This document shows positions 1-5,755 of a stretch of 6,373 bases of DNA, piece after piece. Every line of letters begins with the position of its first letter. Positions within the stretch are counted from its first letter, which is position 1. The DNA lies in the NCBI GenBank assembly GCA_948888345.1, contig CAQTPN010000040.1:2139-8511 (forward strand), written 5' to 3'. The notes beneath the pieces were generated by a model. It did not search any database and was not told the DNA's origin. It worked only from the letters and a program-made list of their open reading frames with translations. This DNA is from an uncultured bacterium (lineage in GTDB: Bacteria; Cyanobacteriota; Vampirovibrionia; Gastranaerophilales; Gastranaerophilaceae). A program made the position numbers and the translations under genes.

Positions 1-25
1 GTTCAGACGTGTGCTCTTCCGATCT
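1..25. other. Illumina sequencing adapter remnant at contig end (artefact)
   Basis: These bases match the 3' part of the Illumina TruSeq read-2 adapter, ending in the familiar GCTCTTCCGATCT. Read on the minus strand they encode the well-known artefact peptide IGRAHV followed by TGA. They are therefore untrimmed library sequence joined to the contig end, and real genomic sequence starts at about base 26. Confidence 0.97.
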
Positions 26-983
26 TTTTCTTTAAAAATTTACTCAATGCCTTTCTTACGCTTTTTGCCTCCCTTAAGCTCCATGCTATATCAAGAACAT
101 TTGAAAGATTTTCGCACTCTTCAGGATGCTCTGCATAATACTGTTTCATTCTTTCGGACATTTCAATGATTTTTTCAGGATGCTCGGCATAGTGTTTAAT
201 AAGGCCCTCAGAAATTTTCTTTTTTGTTTCATCAGACATCGGCCCCCTTGGAATATATACTCCATCCCGCTTTTCAGCCCTTTTTCTTTGAATACCGGTT
301 AATTTTTCAGACATTTTTGATGTGAATCTTTCATTGTATTTTTTATCTGAAAGCTTTAAAACATTGGCATATCTGGTATTTAACTTGGGAATATTAAACT
401 TATCAAGAACACCATTTATATTTTTGCCGTTTGTATATTCCTTTAAATCATTTAAAGAAAACCCGTCAGCCCAGTACATCTGCAGCAGCTGCAAAGCTAA
501 ATCCGTATCTTCATCAAACCATTCGAGTTTTCCGTTTTTTACATCTGCAATAAAAGAATTATTACTGTAGGTTATTTCTTCATCGGATAAAACATTCTTA
601 AACTCAGGATATGCAGCCTTAACTTCATCTAAAGACTTCATTTGATTGATTTTACCGTATTTTTCTTTGTGTATATCAATCAAAGTCTTATTTTCAGGAT
701 TTCCGGCCGCCAAAGTATCCTCCATCATCTTTTTAATATCCGGAGGGCAGGCTTCGCCGGTGAGATTTTTAGCAGTTTCTGCAAGGTCAATACTGTATCC
801 GCCCGTAAAAGCGGGGTTTTGCGGAAGATATTGAGCGAGATATTGATTTGTATACAGGGGGGGGGTAGAGGCAAATTCGTTTTTGGGATAATGCTCTAAA
901 GTTTGCTGCTGCTTATTTTGCGCATTATTATTTGACGTTATACCATTTGAATAATTAAAATTAACCGTGTTATTTATTTTCAT
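26..983 (-). CDS. Unknown protein with NUMOD3-like segment, 3' end truncated by adapter
   Basis: I do not recognise a characterised family. About 319 genuine residues are visible; the apparent last residues (KIGRAHV) and stop are adapter-encoded, so the true C-terminus is missing. The first 60 residues are rich in Asn, Gln and Tyr and look disordered, with no signal peptide or membrane segment. The middle (about 100-220) contains acidic and aromatic stretches such as LEWFDEDTD and MYWADGFSLNDL. Residues 246-260 (RGPMSDETKKKISEG) resemble the NUMOD3 motif found next to homing-endonuclease and DNA-binding modules. Two YAEHPE units follow, 18 residues apart (265 and 283), then a basic tail. The ATG at 981-983 is preceded by a modest AGG about seven bases upstream. 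A run of nine C lies in codons 40-43. DNA binding is only an inference; a lineage-specific protein of unrelated role is equally possible. Confidence 0.75.
857..865 (-). repeat. Nine-base poly-C homopolymer inside the coding sequence
   Basis: The plus strand shows nine consecutive G, read as C9 in the leftward gene, covering the end of Thr40, Pro41, Pro42 and the first base of Leu43. In a window this AT-rich a C9 tract is conspicuous. Such tracts are prone to slipped-strand mispairing and to sequencing length errors. Confidence 0.9.
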
Positions 984-1009
984 CTTCCAACCTATCTTGA
1001 TTTTTTGTA

Positions 1010-1015
1010 ATTATA
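1010..1015 (-). promoter_or_regulatory. Possible -10 box for the leftward unknown gene
   Basis: The minus strand reads TATAAT here, a perfect -10 hexamer about 26 bases upstream of the start codon at 983. No good -35 is found at 16-18 bases: the sequence there is T-rich and belongs to the adjacent terminator hairpin. In such AT-rich DNA a chance match is possible. Confidence 0.35.
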
Positions 1016-1023
1016 TAAAAATT

Positions 1024-1070
1024 TAAAATAAAAAAAGTTGCCTTAAATTTGCTTAAAGACAACTTTTTAT
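1024..1070 (-). terminator. Intrinsic terminator after the dehydrogenase gene, probably bidirectional
   Basis: On the minus strand AAAAAGTTG (1060-1068) pairs with CAACTTTTT (1032-1040). The stem continues inward through a G-T wobble, C-G and A-T pairs with one mismatch, around a short GCAAA loop. A T-rich tract (TTTTTTTATTTT) follows on the minus strand, and TTTTTATT follows on the plus strand, so it could work both ways. It lies about 60 bases past the dehydrogenase stop codon and insulates the next leftward gene. Confidence 0.85.
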
Positions 1071-1127
1071 TACAAAATATTATTTTATAACAGAATGCGA
1101 TAAAATTTAAAAAACGTTTAGAAAATT

Positions 1128-2123
1128 TTATAGATTTTTTATAATTTCATCCCGAAATTCAGTGGTTTTGGCACATCCGCCTAAATCCTGTGTTACAACT
1201 CTGCCCTCTTTTATAGTTTTAAAAAGTGCGTTTTCAATTTTTTGCGCCGCCTCAAATTCGTTAATATTTTTTAACATTTCAACCGCACACAGCAAAAGCG
1301 CGGAGGGATTAGCCAAATTTTGCCCCTTAATATCAGGCGCAGAACCATGCACAGGCTCAAATACAGATGTTTCCAGACCAATATTTGCCCCTTGCGCCAC
1401 TCCAAGCCCGCCGATAAGCCCTGCCGTTAAATCCGAAACTATATCGCCATACAAATTTGGAAGCACCAGTACATCGAATTTAGAAGGATTTTGCACCAGC
1501 TGCATGCAAAGAGCATCCACCAAAATTTCCTTATATTCAATCTGCGGATAATCTTTTGCAACTTCCCTTGCACATTCTAAAAATAATCCGTCGGTTAATT
1601 TGCAGATATTTGCTTTAGATACAGCCCAGACTGTTTTTCTTCCCATCTTTACAGCATAATCAAAAGCATATTTTACAATTCTTGTACTTGCTTTTCTTGT
1701 AATAAGTTTTATGCCTTCAGCCGTGTTGTCATCAACTTTCCGCTCAATTCCTGCATATAAATCTTCCGTATTTTCTCTAATTACAACAAGGTCTACATTT
1801 TCAAACGGTGTTTTAATTCCTGCAATATTTTTACAGGGACGCACATTTGCATATAAATCTAATTCGCGCCTCAATTGAACATTAACAGAGCGAAAACCCT
1901 TCCCAATAGGAGTTGTAACAGGTGCCTTCAGAGCGATTTTATTTTTCTTAATACTTTCAATAACCCTATCCGGCAGAGGAACACCCTCTTTTTCAATAAC
2001 ATCAAGTCCGGCAGATTGCCTGTCCCAATTGATTTTTACCCCCGCAGCATCAATTATTTTTACAACCGCGTCTGCTATTTCAGGACCTATTCCATCTCCT
2101 TCAATTAACGTTATATTGTGCAT
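1128..2123 (-). CDS. Isocitrate/isopropylmalate dehydrogenase family, probably NAD-dependent isocitrate dehydrogenase
   Basis: A full-length cytosolic beta-decarboxylating dehydrogenase of 331 residues. It begins with the family motif GDGIGPE (9-15). The substrate loop TPIGKGFRSVNVQLRR (71-86) supplies Ser79, Asn81 and Arg85, followed by Arg95 and RENTEDLYAGIE (116-127). Lys170 and Asn172, Asp203, and NLYGDIVSDL (223-232, Asp227 and Asp231) supply catalytic and metal ligands. HGSAPDI (259-265) carries the Asp-Ile pair typical of NAD rather than NADP use. The SxNxxLR loop and DLYANVRPC resemble NAD-isocitrate dehydrogenases more than LeuB, so the inferred reaction is isocitrate to 2-oxoglutarate plus CO2; isopropylmalate or homoisocitrate dehydrogenase remain alternatives. 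The ATG has a good AAGGGA seven bases upstream. It follows the hydro-lyase small subunit by 84 bases and ends before a strong terminator. Confidence 0.92.
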   Translation of the reverse strand: MHNITLIEGDGIGPEIADAVVKIIDAAGVKINWDRQSAGLDVIEKEGVPLPDRVIESIKKNKIALKAPVTTPIGKGFRSVNVQLRRELDLYANVRPCKNIAGIKTPFENVDLVVIRENTEDLYAGIERKVDDNTAEGIKLITRKASTRIVKYAFDYAVKMGRKTVWAVSKANICKLTDGLFLECAREVAKDYPQIEYKEILVDALCMQLVQNPSKFDVLVLPNLYGDIVSDLTAGLIGGLGVAQGANIGLETSVFEPVHGSAPDIKGQNLANPSALLLCAVEMLKNINEFEAAQKIENALFKTIKEGRVVTQDLGGCAKTTEFRDEIIKNL

Positions 2124-2180
2124 TTTATATTCCCTTGTTTTTTATTATATGCCATTTTTAGAATTTACTTATTATCCGGC

Positions 2181-2202
2181 AAATCCTTGCCTTAAAGGAT
2201 TT
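2181..2202 (-). other. Intercistronic hairpin after the hydro-lyase small subunit gene
   Basis: AAATCCTT and AAGGATTT form a perfect 8-bp stem around a six-base loop, starting five bases after the minus-strand stop codon at 2208. No T-tract follows on that strand (GCCGGATAAT comes next), so it is not a normal intrinsic terminator. It could stabilise or process the message between the two genes. Confidence 0.55.
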
Positions 2203-2207
2203 AACAG

Positions 2208-2711
2208 TTATGACAGACTGAAATCTCCATGCTTTTTAAGATGCTCTATCAAGCCTCCATCCCCGAGAAGCTTAATCATAACATCAGGAAGCGGGGTAAT
2301 TTTAAGCTCAATATTTTTAGTTACATCTTTTAATATGCCATTTTTGACATCAAGCTCAAGTTCATCTCCTGCATCGATTTTATCCGTATCGCACTCAATC
2401 AGCAATAAACCGATATTTATAGCATTTCTATAGAAAATTCTTGCAAAACTTTTAGCTATAACAGCACCGACACCTGCAATTTTAATAATCTGCGGAGCAT
2501 GCTCGCGGCTTGAGCCAAGCCCGAAGTTGCTTCCTGCAACAACAAAATCTCCCTTTTGCATCTTGCTTGCAAATTCAGGGTCTGCATCTTCTAAAACATG
2601 TTTTGAAAATTCTTCCAAATTGCTTCTTAAATGAAAAAGCCGCCCCGGAGCAATATGGTCAGTTGAAATACCATCGCCGAATTTAAACGCTTTTCCTCTT
2701 TTAATTTCCAT
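2208..2711 (-). CDS. Aconitase/3-isopropylmalate dehydratase family small (swivel) subunit
   Basis: A complete 167-residue stand-alone swivel domain of the LeuD/HacB type, which pairs with a separate iron-sulfur large subunit to isomerise a hydroxy-tricarboxylic acid. Visible motifs are FGDGISTDHIAPGR (11-24), NFGLGSSREHAP (62-73) and SFARIFYRNAINIGL (88-102), all conserved in the family. The substrate-loop region reads LFHLRSN (25-31) with Arg29; Arg-containing loops of this kind occur in aconitase/homoaconitase or broad-specificity members, so leuD is not certain. No large subunit gene is visible on either side, so it must lie elsewhere. The next gene in the unit is an isocitrate dehydrogenase-like enzyme, favouring a role in citrate-isocitrate isomerisation. 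The ATG has a good AGGAG nine bases upstream. Family assignment is very secure; the substrate is inferred. Confidence 0.93.
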   Translation of the reverse strand: MEIKRGKAFKFGDGISTDHIAPGRLFHLRSNLEEFSKHVLEDADPEFASKMQKGDFVVAGSNFGLGSSREHAPQIIKIAGVGAVIAKSFARIFYRNAINIGLLLIECDTDKIDAGDELELDVKNGILKDVTKNIELKITPLPDVMIKLLGDGGLIEHLKKHGDFSLS

Positions 2712-2720
2712 AAAATATAA

Positions 2721-2725
2721 CTCCT
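2721..2725 (-). promoter_or_regulatory. Ribosome binding site of the hydro-lyase small subunit
   Basis: The minus strand reads AGGAG, nine bases before the ATG at 2709-2711. It is one of the clearer Shine-Dalgarno sequences in this window and fixes the start codon. The palindrome at 2728-2744 begins only two bases upstream, so a bound regulator could also hinder ribosome access or early elongation. Confidence 0.75.
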
Positions 2726-2727
2726 AA

Positions 2728-2744
2728 ATGTAAATTGTTTACAT
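2728..2744. promoter_or_regulatory. Perfect 17-bp palindrome, candidate operator
   Basis: ATGTAAATTGTTTACAT has 7-bp inverted arms around TTG, in the 103-base divergent region between the hydro-lyase/dehydrogenase unit and tyrA-lptF. Size and symmetry fit a dimeric regulator. It contains GTA-N7-TAC, one base short of the cyanobacterial NtcA consensus GTA-N8-TAC, and resembles LacI-family sites (TGTAAA/TTTACA) with an odd-length centre. The regulator is unknown. Confidence 0.45.
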
Positions 2745-2772
2745 AGTTCTTCGGGTTCAAAAAATCATTTCT

Positions 2773-2803
2773 TTGAATATAATTCTTTTGTTTCAATTAT
2801 AAT
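2773..2803 (+). promoter_or_regulatory. Probable tyrA-lptF promoter
   Basis: TTGAAT (2773-2778) and a perfect TATAAT (2798-2803) are separated by 19 bases, slightly longer than optimal. Transcription would start around 2809-2811, only a few bases before the tyrA ATG at 2815, which implies a nearly leaderless message. Confidence 0.5.
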
Positions 2804-2814
2804 ATAAATATATT

Positions 2815-3639
2815 ATGGGAACTATGGAAAATAGAAATTTAAAAATAGGAATAATCGGCTTAGGTTTAATTGGCGGCTCAATTTTAAAGGCATTAAAAAA
2901 GGCCGGCGGCTTTGATTTAATAGGAATTTCAAAAAGCAGCCATAAAAAAGCTGCACAATTTTGCACCCTTTCAAGCCCCGATATTAATGATATAAAAGAC
3001 TGCGGTGTTATTTTTGTATGTTCAAAAATGTCTGAAACCCTTGATATACTTGATAAGCTTGAAAATATCGTGCAGGATGATACCATAGTCTGCGATGTTT
3101 CATCTTTGAAAAGATTTGTAAACAAAAAGAAATATTCTTACAATTTTATAGGCTCTCATCCTATGGCAGGAACTGAATTTTCAGGATTTGAAGCCTCATT
3201 TGCAGAACTTTTTTATGATGCAAAATGGATTTTAAATAAACAAAATCAAATACTTGAAGATTTAATTTTAAAAATGGGCGCAAAACCGGTAATAATGGAT
3301 GAAATTACCCATGATAAATATGCATGTTTAATTTCTCACCTTCCAATGCTTATTTCAACCGCCCTTTTAAATACGGTTATAGAAGAAGATAAAAACGCGC
3401 TAAATATTGCCTCCAGCGGTTTTCGCGATACAACAAGGCTTTCTTTAACGGATACTTCTCTTGCGCTTGATATGCTTGAATTTAATAATGATAATTTTGA
3501 AATTTATATTGATAAATTTATAGAAAATTTAAAAGAATTAAAAAATATGCCAAAAGTGGAATTTATAAATACTTTGAATTCCATTCAAAAAATCAGAAAA
3601 TCAATGTATGATATTAATGGCAAAAACAAACTCGGCTAA
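2815..3639 (+). CDS. tyrA: Prephenate/arogenate dehydrogenase (tyrosine biosynthesis)
   Basis: A 274-residue cytosolic TyrA that oxidatively decarboxylates prephenate or arogenate in the last steps of tyrosine synthesis. The N-terminal Rossmann fold opens with GLGLIGGS (15-22). CDVSSLK (93-99), SHPMAGTE (114-121, His115), SHLPM (174-178, His175) and ASSGFRDTTR (199-208) are family motifs of the active site and helical domain. The usual SHLPH has Met at its last position, and ASSGFRDT recalls cyanobacterial arogenate dehydrogenases, so arogenate use is plausible. There is no fused ACT or chorismate mutase domain. An in-frame TAA at 2800-2802 limits the start to the ATG at 2815 or at 2824; neither has a convincing Shine-Dalgarno, consistent with leaderless translation. 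The 3' end overlaps the permease gene. Family call secure; substrate and cofactor preference inferred. Confidence 0.94.
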   Translation: MGTMENRNLKIGIIGLGLIGGSILKALKKAGGFDLIGISKSSHKKAAQFCTLSSPDINDIKDCGVIFVCSKMSETLDILDKLENIVQDDTIVCDVSSLKRFVNKKKYSYNFIGSHPMAGTEFSGFEASFAELFYDAKWILNKQNQILEDLILKMGAKPVIMDEITHDKYACLISHLPMLISTALLNTVIEEDKNALNIASSGFRDTTRLSLTDTSLALDMLEFNNDNFEIYIDKFIENLKELKNMPKVEFINTLNSIQKIRKSMYDINGKNKLG

Positions 3640-4813
3640 CGGCAAACAAAAAATGATAAAGAAAAAAATCGAAAAATACATAAGATTTACAAGGTTCAAA
3701 TATGCAGCTGCAAGTATGCTGGATAAGTATATTTTAAAGCAGATTATCGAGGTTTTCATCCTGGGGGTAATAATTTTTACATCCATCATTTTTGCCTCCG
3801 AAACCTTTACCCAGCTTATAAAACAGATAACCCAGTTTGGAATTCCTTTTAATATTGCAATTATGATGATTATTTTAAACCTGCCTCAGGTTTTTGTAAT
3901 GACCATACCGATTTCCACCCTTTTTGCAACAGTGATGACTGTTAATAAATTAAGTTTAAATTCTGAAATAACAGTGCTTCGCGCCTGCGGAATAGGAATT
4001 TCAAGAATTGCGCGACCGATTTTTGCCTTCGCCATTGCAATGACTATCGTAAGTTTTCTTATAAACGAATTTATAGTTCCTGCCACAAGTATGCAAGCCA
4101 AGCACCTTGCCGTTTATTCACTCCAGAGCAAGCATGTGCCCGATGGCAGAATGAATTTTACCCTGAACGAAAATGATAAAGAGGGAAAATTAAAAAGACT
4201 GTTTTATGTTCAAAAATGCGAGGATAAAACCCTTAATAATATTACTGTTTTAGACCTTTCAAATCCTGAAACGGTGCAGATTATTCAGGCAAAATTCGGT
4301 AAAACAGATAAATCAGGCTGGATATTTGACGGAGGTGTTATGTATACTCTTTCCACCACCGGAAAAGTTTTAAACACAACGCTTTTTGAAAAATCTACAA
4401 TAAATTTCGGGTTGGATAACATCGAAAGTTTTGTAAAAGAAGAAGCAAATCAATATAATTTCTTTAAATTGATGAAATTTATCCATAAAAATAAGAAAAA
4501 TCCACACTTTTTAGAAAAATTAAAACTTGAATTGCAGGTGCAGCTTTATGATAAGCTGGCTTTACCTGTAACTACATTCGCTCTTGCACTTGTTGGAATT
4601 CCGCTTGCCATAACCCCGCCAAGAGTAAGGTATAACAGGGGATTTTTATTCAGTGTTATGATAATTTTTGTATACTATGTAATACGCGCCTTTTCCCTGA
4701 ATTTAGGAGAAACAAAAGCCATAAGCCCGTTTCTTGCCGCATGGCTTCCCGTAATTTCAATCGCTGTTATAGGATGGATTTTATATTACAGAAAAGCCCA
4801 TAAAATAACTTAA
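3608..4813 (+). CDS. LptF/LptG family lipopolysaccharide export permease
   Basis: A YjgP/YjgQ-family inner-membrane subunit of the LptBFGC transporter, which extracts lipopolysaccharide and passes it to the periplasmic bridge. In the 401 residues I see three N-terminal membrane segments (about 46-66, 84-110, 134-156), a hydrophilic periplasmic region (about 160-305, the jellyroll in this family), and three C-terminal segments (about 317-336, 346-365, 374-394). Signature stretches are SEITVLRACGI (119-129), at the coupling helix that contacts LptB, and YDKLALPVTTFALALVGIPLAI spanning 314-335. The usual family start, LDKYILKQ, appears only at residue 38, so the basic first 36 residues are an extension or the true start is Met16 (3653) or Met37 (3716). 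The 3608 start overlaps tyrA by 32 bases, suggesting translational coupling. LptF and LptG cannot be distinguished; cyanobacteria often have a single combined homologue. Confidence 0.93.
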   Translation: MILMAKTNSANGKQKMIKKKIEKYIRFTRFKYAAASMLDKYILKQIIEVFILGVIIFTSIIFASETFTQLIKQITQFGIPFNIAIMMIILNLPQVFVMTIPISTLFATVMTVNKLSLNSEITVLRACGIGISRIARPIFAFAIAMTIVSFLINEFIVPATSMQAKHLAVYSLQSKHVPDGRMNFTLNENDKEGKLKRLFYVQKCEDKTLNNITVLDLSNPETVQIIQAKFGKTDKSGWIFDGGVMYTLSTTGKVLNTTLFEKSTINFGLDNIESFVKEEANQYNFFKLMKFIHKNKKNPHFLEKLKLELQVQLYDKLALPVTTFALALVGIPLAITPPRVRYNRGFLFSVMIIFVYYVIRAFSLNLGETKAISPFLAAWLPVISIAVIGWILYYRKAHKIT

Positions 4814-4850
4814 CATTTGTAAACTTTGGGCAATATGCCACATAAGGCAT

Positions 4851-5642
4851 TTACTTGCTTTTCTTCTGATAGGCCCATGCATTGTGATTATGGATACTTT
4901 CCTGAGCCTCAATTTCAACTTCAAAAAAGTTAATAATTTTATTTTCTTCCAATTTCAAAACAATATCCCGAAGAACATCTTCAACAAATTTGGGGTTTTC
5001 ATAAGCCCTTTCCGTTACTGCCTTTTCATCCTCTCTTTTCAAAAGGGAGTAAACCTCAGAGGAGCCTGCTTCTTCAATGGTTTTAATTAAATCTTCAAGC
5101 CATATATGTTCTTTATCGGGGTATGAAATTTTAACTTTCACAATTGCCCTCTGATTATGTGCACCATAATCCGATATTTCTTTTGAACAGGGGCAAAGCG
5201 TAGTTACAGGTACTTTTGCACCTAAATAAAATTTGTAATCTTCTTCATTTATTATACCCTCAAAATAGCAGTCATAGCACATAAGGGCTTCCAGTGCGCT
5301 TTTTGGAGCAATTTTTTTAATAAAATACTTAAAATCAAACTTCACATAGGCATTTTTTGCATCAAGCCTTTCCTGCATATCAATGAGCATCTGCTTAATA
5401 TCAACGCCCACAAGGTTTTTCTTCCTGTAATCATTCAAAATCTCAATAAACCGGCTCATATGAGTACCTTTAAACTGCCTGTTTAAAGAAACACTCATTT
5501 TGGCTTTAGCATACACCCTCTGCGTATCTACAGCACCATTGTTGAGTTTACGCTGGATTATCAACGGAATTTCAACATCTTTAACACCTACTTTTTGAAT
5601 ATCAATATTTCTTTTATCTGATTGATTTTGAACGTCATTCAT
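4851..5642 (-). CDS. folE2: GTP cyclohydrolase I, type IB (FolE2)
   Basis: A complete 263-residue FolE2 (COG1469), converting GTP to 7,8-dihydroneopterin triphosphate, the first step of folate and pterin synthesis. Conserved stretches are VGVKDVEIPL (18-27), KGTHMSRF (58-65), TTLCPCSKEISDYGAHNQR (147-165) with Cys150 and His162, SLLKREDEKAVTERAY (199-214) with Glu204, and SIHNHNAWA (249-257). These match the metal-binding Cys/His/Glu residues known from the Neisseria enzyme. Unlike the zinc-strict FolE, this family accepts various divalent metals, and in some bacteria it is induced by zinc shortage; no Zur-like site is evident here. The ATG lies just before the expected N-terminus, but the upstream sequence is only A/G-rich with no strong Shine-Dalgarno. 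It lies 70 bases after the RWYDxDP gene, same strand, and converges on the permease gene with a 37-base gap. Confidence 0.96.
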   Translation of the reverse strand: MNDVQNQSDKRNIDIQKVGVKDVEIPLIIQRKLNNGAVDTQRVYAKAKMSVSLNRQFKGTHMSRFIEILNDYRKKNLVGVDIKQMLIDMQERLDAKNAYVKFDFKYFIKKIAPKSALEALMCYDCYFEGIINEEDYKFYLGAKVPVTTLCPCSKEISDYGAHNQRAIVKVKISYPDKEHIWLEDLIKTIEEAGSSEVYSLLKREDEKAVTERAYENPKFVEDVLRDIVLKLEENKIINFFEVEIEAQESIHNHNAWAYQKKSK

Positions 5643-5684
5643 AATTTCATTTTCTTTTAATATGCCATACTTGTCATATTTAAC

Positions 5685-5755
5685 AAAACCTTAAAAGCTT
5701 TGTCCTGCAAGGTTAATCTCCGAAGCTTTTCTCTTCCAGTGCAAGCAAAAGCTTC
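5685..5755 (-). promoter_or_regulatory. Alternative hairpin segments between the RWYDxDP gene and folE2
   Basis: On the minus strand GAAGCTTTT (5747-5755) pairs perfectly with AAAAGCTTC (5722-5730) over the last codons of the upstream gene. The second segment can instead pair over 8 bp with AAAGCTTTT (5693-5701) downstream. A third possible stem, AACCTT/AAGGTT, brackets that region and is followed by TTGTT. The arrangement resembles an attenuator, but the stems are AT-rich, the T-run is poor, and the AAGCTT core is self-palindromic, so chance is possible. Confidence 0.3.

Noticed and set aside
1162..1551. Plus-strand open frame of 129 codons opposite the dehydrogenase gene
   Set aside because: Entirely antisense to a strongly conserved enzyme, low-complexity Ser/Ala/Pro-rich product, no recognisable motif.
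2147..2156. Recurrent TATGCCAT-like words in several gaps (also near 2334, 4835 and 5661)
   Set aside because: Short, inconsistently flanked, and one copy lies in coding sequence; not distinguishable from chance.
2029..2433. Plus-strand open frame of 134 codons across the dehydrogenase/hydro-lyase junction
   Set aside because: Overlaps two well-supported minus-strand genes and encodes a Ser/Phe/Pro-rich sequence typical of antisense shadows.
2793..3125. Minus-strand open frame of 110 codons over the tyrA start
   Set aside because: Antisense to the TyrA Rossmann fold, with no ribosome binding site or known motif.
4835..4850. ATGCC/GGCAT hairpin between the convergent permease and folE2 genes
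   Set aside because: Only a 5-bp stem with a six-base loop and no T-tract on either strand; too weak to call a terminator, although a terminator would be expected here.
5657..5686. TTGTTA and TATTAA on the minus strand upstream of folE2 as a promoter
   Set aside because: Each hexamer matches consensus at only four of six positions with 18-base spacing; easily expected by chance in AT-rich DNA.
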